Positions 8,678-17,223 of a DNA stretch of 64,000 bases are shown here, in pieces. This stretch comes from Thermoflexus hugenholtzii JAD2 (GTDB lineage: Bacteria > Chloroflexota > Anaerolineae > Thermoflexales > Thermoflexaceae): the NCBI RefSeq assembly GCF_900187885.1, contig NZ_FYEK01000028.1, positions 62,001-126,000 on the forward strand, in the 5' to 3' direction. Under the pieces are notes generated by a model. The model worked only from the letters and a program-made list of their open reading frames with translations. It was not told the DNA's origin and ran no database searches. Positions within the stretch are counted from its first letter, which is position 1; each line of letters opens with the position of its first letter. The position numbers and the translations under genes are program-made.

Positions 8678-9501
8678 CGTGCGCCCTCCCCCAGGGCCTG
8701 GGCCAGGAAGGACTCCAAAAGCGGCGTCACCACGTCCGGGCGCTCCAGGTTAGCAATGTGCCCGGCCTCGGGGATGACCTCCAGGCGCGCCCCGGGGATC
8801 GCCCGGGCCATTCGCTCCGCCTCGTGAGGGGGTCGCGAGACATCATCGGCCCCCACCACCACCAGGGTCGGCGCCCGGATCTCCCCCAGCCGCTCCAGCA
8901 CCGAGGTCCGGCTGAAGATCCCGCGCCCGATGGCCAGGATCCCCGGCAGGCGCTCCGGCGGGATGGCGGCGAGGGCCGCCTTGAACCGGGCGATGAGCTC
9001 CGGATCCCGCCGGACCGTGACCGGCGAGAAGAAGAACGGCACCAGCGCCTCCAGGATGGGCGGAGGGAGCGCCCCGGCCTGCTCCACGGCGGCCATCATG
9101 GCGAAATAGCGCTGTCGGGATTCCTCCGGCTCCGCCCCCGCGTCGGTGTCCATCAACACCAGGGCAGCGACAGCCTCCGGGTGGTTCAAGGCCAGGCGCA
9201 TCCCCCACATCCCGCCCACCGAGAGGCCGACCACCGCAAATCGGGAGAGCCCCAGGGCCTGGGCGAAAGCCCACATGTCCTCCGCCAGCTCATCCACCGA
9301 GTAGGGCGAATGCGGCGGAGGATCTGAGCGGCCGTGGGCCCAGATCTCCGGCACGATGCAGCGGTAGGCCCGCGAGAGGACGGCCACCTGGGGCTCCCAC
9401 ATCCGGGCATCCCACAGATAGCTGTGCCCGAACAGCACCGGGAACCCTCTCCCGTGCTCCTCGTAGAACATGCGGCGCCCGCGGATCATCACCTCCGGCA
9501 T
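8674..9501 (-). CDS. Alpha/beta-fold hydrolase
   Basis: 275 residues. The fold is recognisable from the oxyanion segment LFGHSYLWDARMW, the nucleophile elbow GLSVGG (Ser near residue 94), the strand VVVGADDVSRPP that holds the catalytic Asp, and the end motif EAGHIANLERP with the catalytic His. The triad is therefore complete. The sequence resembles 3-oxoadipate enol-lactonase and related esterases, but substrate cannot be deduced. It sits between nuoD and the V4R gene in the complex I operon, overlapping the latter by 4 bases. Confidence 0.85.
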   Translation of the reverse strand: MPEVMIRGRRMFYEEHGRGFPVLFGHSYLWDARMWEPQVAVLSRAYRCIVPEIWAHGRSDPPPHSPYSVDELAEDMWAFAQALGLSRFAVVGLSVGGMWGMRLALNHPEAVAALVLMDTDAGAEPEESRQRYFAMMAAVEQAGALPPPILEALVPFFFSPVTVRRDPELIARFKAALAAIPPERLPGILAIGRGIFSRTSVLERLGEIRAPTLVVVGADDVSRPPHEAERMARAIPGARLEVIPEAGHIANLERPDVVTPLLESFLAQALGEGAR

Positions 9502-9544
9502 CTCTCACCTCCCCACTTGAGATGGATTGAGTGAAAATGCCTCC

Positions 9545-10801
9545 TCAGCGATCCACTTCTCCCAGCACGATGTCGATGCTGCCGATGATGGCCACGAGAT
9601 CGGCCACCAGGCATCCCTTCGCCATGATCGGGAGGGCCTGCAGGTTCACGAAGGAAGGAGCCCGGAAATGGACCCGGCGGGGCTTCGGCGAGCCATCGCT
9701 GTTGATGTAGACCCCGAACTCCCCGCGCGGGGACTCCACGGCGTGATAGACCTCGCCCGGCGGTGGGCTGAAGCCCTCCGTCCAGAACTTGAAGTGATGG
9801 ATCAGGGCCTCCATGCTCCAGGCCAGCTCCTCCTTCGGCGGCGGCGTCACCTTGCGGTCCGGGGTGATGTAAGGACCCTTGGGGAGACGCCGCAGGGCCT
9901 GGTCGATGATGCGCAGGCTCTGGCGCATCTCCTCGATGCGCACCATGAAGCGGTCATAGACATCCCCGTTCTCCCCCAGCGGCACATCGAACTCAAAGTG
10001 ATCGTAAGAGGAATACGGCTGGGCCTTGCGGACGTCGTAGTTCACTCCGGAGCCCCGCAGGGAGGGGCCGGTGACCCCCCAGGCGATGGCGTCCTCCGGG
10101 GAGATCACGCCCACCCCCTTCGTCCGCCGGAGCCAGAGCGGGTTCTTCTTGAGCAGGCGTTCGTATTCGTTGATCCGCGCCGGCATGATCTTCAGGAACG
10201 CGCGCACCGCTTCCTCGAATCCCTCAGGGACGTCCCGCCACAGTCCGCCGACCCGGAAATAAGAGACCATCATCCGCTGGCCGGAGACCATCTCGAAGAT
10301 GTCCAGGATCATCTCCCGTTCGCGGAAGCAATACAGGAACACGCTCATCGCCGCGATATCCAGGGCGTGGGTCCCCAGCCAGACCAGGTGGCTGGCGATG
10401 CGCTGCAGCTCCGTCAGGATGACCCGGATATACTGGGCCCGCAGGGGGACCTCCACCCCCAGCAGCTTCTCCACGGCCATCACGTAGGCCAGGTTGTTGG
10501 ACATGGGGGAGAGGTAATCGATGCGGTCCGTGAGGGGGATGATCTTGGTGTAGGTCTTGGACTCGCAATGCTTCTCGATGCCGGTGTGGAGATACCCGAT
10601 GTCCGGGACCACGGAGACGATGGTCTCCCCGTCCAGCTCCACCAGCAGGCGCAACACGCCGTGGGTGCTGGGATGCTGGGGCCCGACGTTGAGGAGGATG
10701 GTCTCCCCGCGCAGGGCGCGTTCGGAGACCAGATGCTTCAGCTGCTCCAGGGTGAACGCCTGAACCTCGCCTTCCCGGATGGCCATGGCCGGCCCCCTCA
10801 T
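9545..10801 (-). CDS. nuoD: NADH-quinone oxidoreductase subunit D
   Basis: 418 residues. NuoD (49-kDa subunit) forms most of the quinone site together with NuoB. Family motifs: LNVGPQHPSTHGVLRLLVEL near residue 40, GYLHTGIEKHCESKTY near residue 68, and the C-terminal AIIGSIDIVLGEVDR. The ATG at 10801 overlaps the nuoC stop as ATGA; a second Met five codons further in (MAIREGE) is a possible alternative. C and D are separate genes here, unlike the fused nuoCD of enterobacteria. Confidence 0.96.
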   Translation of the reverse strand: MRGPAMAIREGEVQAFTLEQLKHLVSERALRGETILLNVGPQHPSTHGVLRLLVELDGETIVSVVPDIGYLHTGIEKHCESKTYTKIIPLTDRIDYLSPMSNNLAYVMAVEKLLGVEVPLRAQYIRVILTELQRIASHLVWLGTHALDIAAMSVFLYCFREREMILDIFEMVSGQRMMVSYFRVGGLWRDVPEGFEEAVRAFLKIMPARINEYERLLKKNPLWLRRTKGVGVISPEDAIAWGVTGPSLRGSGVNYDVRKAQPYSSYDHFEFDVPLGENGDVYDRFMVRIEEMRQSLRIIDQALRRLPKGPYITPDRKVTPPPKEELAWSMEALIHHFKFWTEGFSPPPGEVYHAVESPRGEFGVYINSDGSPKPRRVHFRAPSFVNLQALPIMAKGCLVADLVAIIGSIDIVLGEVDR

Positions 10802-11316
10802 TCCCGCGCGTAGGGTTTGCGGGCGTCGATCTCCCGCCAGTTGAAGGAGAACTGAACCGGCTCCACCACCAGCGGGTGATCCCGCCGCAGGGGATGCCCC
10901 TCCCAGTCCTCCGGCAACAGGATGCGGCGCAGGTCGGGGTGGCCCTCGAAGCGGATGCCGAAGAGATCATAGACCTCACGCTCGTGCCAGTTGGCCGTGG
11001 GCCAGATCCCGGTCACCGTAGGGACCACCGGGTCCTCTTCCTCCAGGAAGACCTTCACCCGCAACCGGAGGTTGTGCGGGAGGGAGTAAAGATGATAGTT
11101 CACCGCGAAGCGGGGGCGCTCCGGCCAGTAATCCACCGCGCACAGGTCGGACAGGAAATTGAAGCGGCATGCCGGATCGTCCCGCAGGAAACGGCAGATC
11201 TCCACCAGGGCCTCCCGGCGGACCACCAGGGTGGTCTCTCCCCGGAACTCGATGACCTCCTGAACCGCCTCGCCGAACCGCGCACGCACCCGCTCAATCA
11301 CCTCAGGGATAGGCAC
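10798..11316 (-). CDS. nuoC: NADH-quinone oxidoreductase subunit C
   Basis: 172 residues, a peripheral-arm subunit without cofactors. The family signature is clear: FLSDLCAVDYWPERPRFAVN near residue 55 and the C-terminal WHEREVYDLFGIRFEGHPDL followed by RRILLPEDWEGHPLRRDHP. It overlaps nuoD by 4 bases and lies 70 bases downstream of nuoB. Confidence 0.95.
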   Translation of the reverse strand: MPIPEVIERVRARFGEAVQEVIEFRGETTLVVRREALVEICRFLRDDPACRFNFLSDLCAVDYWPERPRFAVNYHLYSLPHNLRLRVKVFLEEEDPVVPTVTGIWPTANWHEREVYDLFGIRFEGHPDLRRILLPEDWEGHPLRRDHPLVVEPVQFSFNWREIDARKPYARE

Positions 11317-11386
11317 CGCCGTCCTCCTCTTCCCAGGGGTCAGGCAACGTCCTGGGCATGGCCGGTAGGAGCCCCTCGATCGTCCA

Positions 11387-11914
11387 TCAGCGAGATCGGC
11401 TCCCCCGGCGGATCTTCTCGTGAAGCCGCATGATGCCGTCGATCAGGCCCTCCGGGCGCGGGGGGCAGCCGGAGACATAGACGTCCACGGGGATGATCTC
11501 ATCCACCCCCTGGACGATGGCGTAGTTGTTGAAGACGCCGCCGGTGGAGGCGCAATCGCCCATGGCGATCACCCACTTGGGCTCGGTCATCTGATCGTAA
11601 AGCCGCCGCACCACCGGGGCCATCTTCCGGCTCACCCGCCCGGCCACGATCATGAGATCCGCCTGACGGGGGGAGGCCCGCATGATCTCCATCCCGAAGC
11701 GGGAGAGATCGTAGTGGCTAGCCTGGGTGGCCATCATCTCGATGGCGCAGCAGGCCAGGCCGAAGAGCAGCGGCCACATCGCCCGGGTCCGCCCCCAGGC
11801 GGCCACCCACTCCAGGGCCTCCTCCAGGGTGGTCAAAGCCACCCCTATCTCCCCGTTCTTCTGACCCGGAGCCGAGGCGCCATATCCCGTCAAAGGCTCG
11901 CTCACCGCTCCCAT
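11387..11914 (-). CDS. nuoB: NADH-quinone oxidoreductase subunit B
   Basis: 175 residues. It holds the terminal 4Fe-4S cluster N2 that reduces quinone. The tandem cysteines are in [12 protein letters not shown] near residue 52; the other two ligands are in MGDCASTGG and in VSGCPPRPE. Gly/Ala/Ser-rich N-terminus is variable. Its start overlaps the end of nuoA by 13 bases. Confidence 0.96.
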   Translation of the reverse strand: MGAVSEPLTGYGASAPGQKNGEIGVALTTLEEALEWVAAWGRTRAMWPLLFGLACCAIEMMATQASHYDLSRFGMEIMRASPRQADLMIVAGRVSRKMAPVVRRLYDQMTEPKWVIAMGDCASTGGVFNNYAIVQGVDEIIPVDVYVSGCPPRPEGLIDGIMRLHEKIRRGSRSR

Positions 11915-12273
11915 TCGAAGGCTCCTTTCCGCCAGGCATAGACATACCCGATCAGCAGGACCAGGACGAAGAGCCCCATCTCCACGAGGGCCAGGGTCCG
12001 CAACGCCCGCACCTGCAGGGCCCAGGGGTAAAAAAAGATAATCTCAATGTCGAAGAGGATAAAAAGTAGGGCGGTGAGATAAAATTTGACTGGGAAGCGG
12101 CGTTGGGCCGGCCCGATGGGGAGCATGCCGGACTCATAGGGGAGATGCTTGCGGCGGCTGGGCCGCTTCGGGGCGAGCAGGGCTGGGGCCAACAAAGCTA
12201 CCCCCCCGATCCCCAGCCCGATCAAGAGCAGCATCCCGATGGGCACATACTCCAGTAGCGTCCCCGTCCACAT
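11902..12273 (-). CDS. nuoA: NADH-quinone oxidoreductase subunit A
   Basis: 123 residues with three membrane helices, the first gene of the complex I operon. Conserved features: the loop [20 protein letters not shown] and the helix [15 protein letters not shown] carrying the conserved acidic residues. The segment is slightly less GC-rich than its neighbours, as expected for a hydrophobic gene. A promoter-like sequence lies 30 bases upstream. Confidence 0.95.
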   Translation of the reverse strand: MWTGTLLEYVPIGMLLLIGLGIGGVALLAPALLAPKRPSRRKHLPYESGMLPIGPAQRRFPVKFYLTALLFILFDIEIIFFYPWALQVRALRTLALVEMGLFVLVLLIGYVYAWRKGAFEWER

Positions 12274-12302
12274 CGATATCCCCCCTCGGGAACCTTTTGT
12301 TC

Positions 12303-12330
12303 ATTTTACCACAAAGGGAGGGAGCGTCAA
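12303..12330 (-). promoter_or_regulatory. Probable sigma70-type promoter of the nuo operon
   Basis: On the minus strand TTGACG (12325-12330) and TAAAAT (12303-12308) are separated by 16 bases. The -10 box lies 29 bases before the nuoA ATG. No other good promoter is seen between nuoA and the neighbouring gene. Confidence 0.6.
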
Positions 12331-12450
12331 TGTTCTGAGCGTGCGAGAACCAAGGAGCTACCGATGCGCCCCCCTTACGCTCTGGAGTCGCCATAGGCTC
12401 TTCGAAGCCCTGCGCGCCGACCATTTTTAAATCACAAGCCTCATCCTAAA

Positions 12451-12471
12451 TCGGAGCGTGGTTCCCTCCGA
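12451..12471 (-). terminator. Short hairpin after the TusA-like gene, possible weak terminator
   Basis: TCGGAG and CTCCGA (6 bp) flank a 9-base loop 17 bases beyond the stop codon of the TusA-like gene, followed by TTTAGG on the minus strand. The T-run is poor, so termination efficiency is doubtful. Confidence 0.3.
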
Positions 12472-12487
12472 ACCGGATTCGGCCTCC

Positions 12488-12730
12488 TCACAGGGAAACG
12501 CCCAGCAGGATGCGGGCCTCCTCGCCCTCCCGCTGCACCTCCAGGACGGTGTAGCCGTTCCGCTTCGCCCACGCGGTGACCGTGAACTCGTCGGCGTAGC
12601 CTTTCACCCAAACCGCCACCGCCTCCCCCGGTTCCAGGCCAGCCAGGGCCTGCTGAACCCGTCCGATGGGAGAATCCGTGCACAGCTCGATCCCCGCCCG
12701 CAGATCCACGGTCCGCACGATCCATGCCAT
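12488..12730 (-). CDS. TusA-like sulfur-carrier family protein
   Basis: 80 residues. The pattern VDLR... then QQALAGLEPGEAVAVWVKG and TAWAKRNGYTVLEVQRE matches the compact beta-alpha-beta fold of TusA/SirA proteins, which carry persulfide sulfur on a cysteine. In canonical TusA the active cysteine sits in a CPxP motif; here the equivalent stretch is ELCTDSPIG, so the cysteine is kept but the first proline is not. It is 60 bases downstream of a thiosulfate sulfurtransferase on the same strand, a common pairing, which suggests that the rhodanese hands sulfur to it. Confidence 0.65.
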   Translation of the reverse strand: MAWIVRTVDLRAGIELCTDSPIGRVQQALAGLEPGEAVAVWVKGYADEFTVTAWAKRNGYTVLEVQREGEEARILLGVSL

Positions 12731-12790
12731 GGCTTCCCTCCGGTCTTCCGAAGGGCGAGCCTCCGGCCAGAGGCCCGCCCTCGCCTCGCC

Positions 12791-13636
12791 TTAGCGCTCG
12801 ATCGGAACGCCGACAGTGTTGCCCCACTCCGACCAGGAACCGTCATAGTTGCGGACATTGGGGTAGCCCAGCAGATGGCGCAACACAAACCAGGTCACCG
12901 AGGAGCGTTCCCCGATACGGCAATAGGTGATGACCTCCTTGTCCGGGGTGACGCCCGCCTCCTCGTAGATCCGGCGCAGGGCCTCAGGGTCCTTGAAGGT
13001 GTCGTCGTCGTTGAGGGCCTTTGACCAAGGGATGTTCACCGCGCCGGGGATGTGCCCGCCCCGCTGGGCCGCCTCGTTGGGATACTCCGGTGGGGCGGTG
13101 ATCTCCCCGGTGAACTCCGCCGGCGAGCGCACATCCACCAGGGCCACCCCGCGCTTGCCCAGCACGTTCAGGACATAGGGAAGATGCGCCCGAAGTCGCG
13201 CGTCCGGCTCCTGGGCTCGGTAGACCGCAGGAGGATACGAGGGGACCTCCTCGGTCAGCGGCCGCCTCTCCTCGATCCACTTCTTGCGGCCGCCGTTCAG
13301 CAGCCGCACGGCCCCGTGGCCGTAATACTTGTAGATCCAGAAGGCGAAGGCCGCGAACCAGTTGCGGAAGTCCCCATAGAGCACCACCGTGGTGTCGTTG
13401 GAGATCCCAGCGCGGCTGTTGAGGGCCTCGAAGGCCTCCTTGCTCAGGATGTCCCGCCGCACCGGGTCGTTGAGGTCCTTGCGCCAGTCGAAGAGCACCG
13501 CGCCCGGGATGTGGCCCAGATGGTAAGCGCTGGCCGGATCGTAATCCACCTCCACGATGCGCACCTTCGGGTCGTGAAGGTGCTGGGCCACCCACTCGGT
13601 GTCCACCAAAGCCTGCGGATCCGCATACGTCGCCAT
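12791..13636 (-). CDS. Thiosulfate sulfurtransferase (two-domain rhodanese)
   Basis: 281 residues with two rhodanese domains. The N-terminal domain (about 1-130) lacks the catalytic cysteine and contains [16 protein letters not shown]. The C-terminal domain has the active-site loop CRIGERSS near residue 243, followed by [19 protein letters not shown], as in TST-type enzymes acting on thiosulfate rather than 3-mercaptopyruvate (CGSGVTA type). It precedes the TusA-like gene. A leader of at least 200 bases lies upstream. Confidence 0.88.
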   Translation of the reverse strand: MATYADPQALVDTEWVAQHLHDPKVRIVEVDYDPASAYHLGHIPGAVLFDWRKDLNDPVRRDILSKEAFEALNSRAGISNDTTVVLYGDFRNWFAAFAFWIYKYYGHGAVRLLNGGRKKWIEERRPLTEEVPSYPPAVYRAQEPDARLRAHLPYVLNVLGKRGVALVDVRSPAEFTGEITAPPEYPNEAAQRGGHIPGAVNIPWSKALNDDDTFKDPEALRRIYEEAGVTPDKEVITYCRIGERSSVTWFVLRHLLGYPNVRNYDGSWSEWGNTVGVPIER

Positions 13637-14282
13637 GGCAGGTCCCTCCTGAAGCTCAGTTTTTAGAATCAGGCAAGTTGGGAGGACAACTTCTTTATCC
13701 CCCTCCCCCCGAAGGGGATCCGTTTTCCCTATAAAAGGAAGATCACCTTCGCCAAGGTGGTCTCTTAGGCTCCCCTTCGGTCCTGCCCTCCGCTCACCCC
13801 TGATAGATTGGAAACAGCAATCGATGACAGGGAGGACAGAACCGGTAGAGGGAGGTTGGGTTGACCGGAAGCGGAGAAGCGGGGGCAGAGGAAGGTCGGT
13901 TCCGCTCAGCGGGGCGCGCGTCCCAAGCGGGCGGCCTCCTTCTGCCCCCGCTCAGGACAGATACAGGTGTTCATCGAGGAGGTGAAATCCACCCGCTGCG
14001 CGATCCGCAACCGCGGAGCGCCCCTCGCGCCAGCCGGTGGGTGCAGGATCCCCATCCGCATCGGCGGTCCACGCCTTCCGGGGTTTGTTCATATATGTAG
14101 CACGCGCGGGTTTTTCTGTCAAGCCGTTTGAGCGAAAAGGGATGCGGCGGTCGCATTCGGCCATCCGGGGCATGCCCCGCGTCGACCGGAACAGAGGCAT
14201 GGGGATCCCTGGCGTCCTCCCCTGGAACGCTCTCCAGATCTTCCGCGTTATGATAGAAGCGCATCCGCGTTCGGAGGAGGCC
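13637..14282. other. Long intergenic region between divergent genes
   Basis: 646 bases with no convincing gene. It separates the rhodanese (minus strand) from a methyltransferase (plus strand). Visible structure: a hairpin CACCTT-CGCC-AAGGTG around 13754-13769, a TTCG-loop stem near 13710-13727, and a distant complementary pair GCGGGGGCAGAGG/CTTCTGCCCCCGC (about 13879-13952) that could form a long stem. A TATGAT box at 14249-14254, without a clear -35, may serve the methyltransferase. I could match none of this to a riboswitch or small RNA class that I know. Confidence 0.4.
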
Positions 14283-15053
14283 ATGGATCCCAAAGAGCAG
14301 GCGGAGGACTTCTTCTCCAGTTATGCCCCGGCCTACACCGAGAGCGTCTCCCATCGCTCCGGGGAGGATCTGCAGCGGCTGATCGTCCTGCTTCACCCCC
14401 AGGGCCGCGGGCGTTTGCTGGACGTGGCGACCGGCCCCGGGCACACCGCCTTCGCCATGGCCCCATATGTGGAGGCCGTGGTGGGCCTGGATCTCACTCC
14501 GGCGATGGCCCGGGAGTTCCGACGCCAGGCCCCTTCCTTCCCTCGATCCTTCTTCGTGATCGGTGACGCGGAGGCCCTGCCGTTCCGCGATGGGGCCTTC
14601 GAGTGGGTCACCTGTCGGCGGGCGGCCCATCACTTCCCGAACCTCCCCCGCGCCCTCGCGGAGATGGCCCGCGTGCTCGCCCCGAACGGACGGCTGGGCC
14701 TGGTGGATATGATCGCCCCCTCCGACCCGGCCGCCGCCCGCTTCCTGAACGAGCTGGAACGGATCCGGGATCCCTCCCATATGCAAGCCCTCAGTCGGGA
14801 GGAATGGCAAGCCCGGATAAAGGCCGCCGGCCTGCAGGTGCGCGCCCTGGAGGTCGTGGAGGAGCTTCTCCCCTGGGAGCGCTGGTGGGCGCCGGTGCCC
14901 TCGGACGGCCCGGCCGCCGCCCGGGCCCGCGCCTTCGCCGCCTCCGGCGGCCCCGAAGCCGCAGAGATCCTCATCCGCCGCTCAGATGGATGGATCATTC
15001 GCAAGCAGCGGATGATCCTGATCGCATCCCATGCCCTTGCCCATCCCTCTTGA
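14283..15053 (+). CDS. Class I SAM-dependent methyltransferase (UbiE-like)
   Basis: 256 residues from the ATG at 14283 (MDPKEQAEDFFSSYAP), preceded by GGAGGAGG. Motif I is LLDVATGPGHTAFAM near residue 43, motif II is GDAEALPF near residue 93 and the post-motif HFPNLPRALAEMARVLAPNG follows; these define methyltransferase type 11/UbiE-like proteins. The substrate is unknown. It heads a three-gene set with a dolichol-phosphate-mannose-synthase-like enzyme and a second methyltransferase. Confidence 0.82.
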   Translation: MDPKEQAEDFFSSYAPAYTESVSHRSGEDLQRLIVLLHPQGRGRLLDVATGPGHTAFAMAPYVEAVVGLDLTPAMAREFRRQAPSFPRSFFVIGDAEALPFRDGAFEWVTCRRAAHHFPNLPRALAEMARVLAPNGRLGLVDMIAPSDPAAARFLNELERIRDPSHMQALSREEWQARIKAAGLQVRALEVVEELLPWERWWAPVPSDGPAAARARAFAASGGPEAAEILIRRSDGWIIRKQRMILIASHALAHPS

Positions 15054-15072
15054 AGGAAAGGAGCGAGAGCCG

Positions 15073-15780
15073 GTGCGCAGTCTGGTGATCATCCCCACCT
15101 ATAACGAACGGGAGAACATTGAGGCCCTCCTCCGGGCCATCCTGAGCCTCCCCCTGGACCTGGAGGTGGTGGTCGTGGACGATCATTCCCCCGACGGGAC
15201 GGGGGAGATTGTGGACCGGATGGCCGCGGCGGATCCACGGATCCACGTTATTCATCGGCCGGCCAAGCTGGGCTTAGGGACCGCTTACGTGGCCGGGTTC
15301 CGCTTCGGCCGGGCCCGGGGCTACGACCGTCTCCTCACCATGGACGCGGACTTCTCCCACAATCCGGCCCACCTGCCCGATCTCCTCGCCAGAAGCCAGG
15401 AGGCGGACCTGGTGATCGGATCCCGTTACGTCCCCGGCGGGGAGGTGATCGACAGCCCCTGGTATCGCCGGCTGCTGAGCCGAGGGGCCAACGGGTTCGC
15501 CCGCCTCATGCTGGGGCTGACCCCCCGCGACGTCACCGCCGGCTTCCGCTGCTATCGCCCCCAGGTCCTGGAGGCCATCGCCCCGGAGACCATCCGCGCG
15601 GAGGGTTACGCTTTCCTCATTGAGATCACCTACCGGGCGCAGCGGGCCGGCTTTCGCATCGCCGAGGTGCCCATCCGCTTCCGGGACCGCCGCTACGGGC
15701 GGTCCAAGATCTCCCGGCGGGAGATCTGGCGGGCCCTGGGCACCGTCCTCCGGCTCGCCCGCGACCGGATCGCCGGATGA
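15073..15780 (+). CDS. Polyprenol-phosphate mannosyltransferase (DPM1-like family 2 glycosyltransferase)
   Basis: 235 residues from a GTG at 15073, chosen because AAAGGAG lies 9 bases upstream and because an in-frame ATG at 15031 lies inside the previous gene. Motifs of the DPM1 family: IIPTYNERENIEALL, VVVDDHSPDGTG, LGLGTAYVAGF, the DxD-type MDADFSHNP and GSRYVPGG. Such enzymes transfer mannose or glucose from a nucleotide sugar to polyprenyl phosphate at the inner membrane face. No membrane helices are visible after the catalytic domain, so it is the soluble form. The stop overlaps the next start (ATGA). Confidence 0.85.
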   Translation: MRSLVIIPTYNERENIEALLRAILSLPLDLEVVVVDDHSPDGTGEIVDRMAAADPRIHVIHRPAKLGLGTAYVAGFRFGRARGYDRLLTMDADFSHNPAHLPDLLARSQEADLVIGSRYVPGGEVIDSPWYRRLLSRGANGFARLMLGLTPRDVTAGFRCYRPQVLEAIAPETIRAEGYAFLIEITYRAQRAGFRIAEVPIRFRDRRYGRSKISRREIWRALGTVLRLARDRIAG

Positions 15781-16700
15781 ACCTGGAGGCTTCGATGGAG
15801 TTCGTGGCCTGCAACCTCTGCGGCTCCTCCCGGGCCCGCCTGCGGTTCCCCAGCACCCTGGCCCGCCGGCGAAGCCGGGCCCCGGACTTCCGGTGCACCA
15901 GCGATGGCTACGGCATCCATCCGCCCATCGTGCAATGCCTGGAGTGCGGACTGGTCTACACCAACCCCCGCTATGAGACGGCGGAGATCACGGAAACCTA
16001 TCGGGCGATGGAGGACCCGCTGTATGTCTTAGAACGGGAGGGACGGGTGCTGACCTTCGAGCGGCACCTCCGGCCCATCGAGCAGCTTCTCGGACCCGGC
16101 CGGGGCCGACGGCTGCTGGACGTGGGTTGCCACGTCGGCGTGTTCCTGGAGATCGCCCAGGCCCACGGCTGGGAGGCCTGGGGGGTGGAGCCCTCCCGAT
16201 GGGCGGTGGAGGTCGCCCGCTCCCGGGGGCTACGGGTGGTGGAAGGCACCCTCCGGGAGGCCGCTTTCCCGGAGGCCTGGTTCGACGTGGTCACTATGTG
16301 GGACGTCATCGAGCACCTCAGCGATCCGATGGGAGAGCTACGGGAGATCCATCGCATCCTGAAGCCGGGGGGCTGGGTGGTGATCCATACGATGGACATC
16401 GAGAGCCCCTTCGCCCGGTTGCTGGGCCCGCGGTGGCCCTGGCTGATGGAGATGCACCTTTACTACTTCTCCCGGCGCACCCTGCAGCACATGCTGGAGC
16501 GAGCCGGGTTTCGCTTCCATCACGCCGCCGCCGAGGGCCGCTACCTGCGCCTGGGCTACCTCGCCACCCGGGTCCGCGCCCTCTTCCCAACCCTGGGCGC
16601 GCTGCTGAGCCGGCTGGTCCGGGCCGCGCGGCTGGAATGCCTGCCGGTTTACATCAACCTGGGCGATCTCTTCACCGCCTATGCTTGCAAGCCGGAATAA
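15777..16700 (+). CDS. SAM-dependent methyltransferase with N-terminal zinc ribbon
   Basis: 307 residues. A zinc-ribbon-like pair CNLCGSSR (residue 11) and CLECGLVYTNPRY (about residue 52) precedes a methyltransferase core with motif I LLDVGCHVGVFLEIA and a later DVVTMWDVIEHLSDPM and HRILKPGGWVVI. This architecture (C-x2-C ... C-x2-C, then Methyltransf_23) is common in cell-surface polysaccharide gene sets. It overlaps the glycosyltransferase gene by 4 bases, which fits a shared glycan or lipid-linked sugar pathway. Confidence 0.8.
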   Translation: MNLEASMEFVACNLCGSSRARLRFPSTLARRRSRAPDFRCTSDGYGIHPPIVQCLECGLVYTNPRYETAEITETYRAMEDPLYVLEREGRVLTFERHLRPIEQLLGPGRGRRLLDVGCHVGVFLEIAQAHGWEAWGVEPSRWAVEVARSRGLRVVEGTLREAAFPEAWFDVVTMWDVIEHLSDPMGELREIHRILKPGGWVVIHTMDIESPFARLLGPRWPWLMEMHLYYFSRRTLQHMLERAGFRFHHAAAEGRYLRLGYLATRVRALFPTLGALLSRLVRAARLECLPVYINLGDLFTAYACKPE

Positions 16701-16706
16701 CCCTCG

Positions 16707-16735
16707 TTGCCCTCGCCTGCCCATCCGCTTAGAAT
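16707..16735 (+). promoter_or_regulatory. Probable promoter of the glycine cleavage operon
   Basis: TTGCCC (16707-16712) and TAGAAT (16730-16735) with a 17-base spacer, 34 bases upstream of the gcvH ATG. A glycine riboswitch is not visible in the short leader. Confidence 0.55.
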
Positions 16736-16769
16736 GGGGACGGATGGATCCTCTGCGCCGGAGGTCACC

Positions 16770-17159
16770 ATGAACATCCCGCCGGATCTGCGTTACACCG
16801 AGTCCGACGAGTGGGTCCGCCTGGAAGGCGACGAAGCCGTCTGCGGTGTCACGGATTACGCCCAGAGCCAGCTCTCCGATGTGGTTTACGTGGAGCTCCC
16901 CGAGGTCGGTCGCACCTTCCGCAAGGGCGAGGTCTTCGGGACCATCGAGTCCGTCAAGGCCGCGGCCGACCTTTACATGCCGATGAGCGGGACCATCACC
17001 GCGGTGAACGCGGAGCTCGTCCAGAACCCGGAGTGGGTCAACCAGGATCCCTACGGGCGGGCCTGGCTGATCCGATTCCGCCCCAGCGATCCGTCGGAAT
17101 ACGAGACCCTGATGGACGCGGAGGCCTACCGGGCTCACTGCGAAGCTCGCGCGCACTGA
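16770..17159 (+). CDS. gcvH: Glycine cleavage system H protein
   Basis: 129 residues from the ATG at 16770 (MNIPPDLRYTESDEW). The lipoylated lysine lies in GTIESVKAAADLYMP near residue 64, the standard ESVKA motif. H protein carries the aminomethyl group from the P protein to the T protein. It is followed after 64 bases by gcvPA and then gcvPB; gcvT is not in the window. Confidence 0.95.
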   Translation: MNIPPDLRYTESDEWVRLEGDEAVCGVTDYAQSQLSDVVYVELPEVGRTFRKGEVFGTIESVKAAADLYMPMSGTITAVNAELVQNPEWVNQDPYGRAWLIRFRPSDPSEYETLMDAEAYRAHCEARAH

Positions 17160-17223
17160 GCCCATCTTCCTCCGCGCAACCTCGGAGTTCCCCGCGCGGG
17201 ACCATCGTGTTCCGGAGGCGCCG

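Noticed and set aside
13637-13860. SAM, cobalamin or T-box riboswitch in the rhodanese leader
   Set aside because: The conserved core sequences of these classes are absent on both strands.
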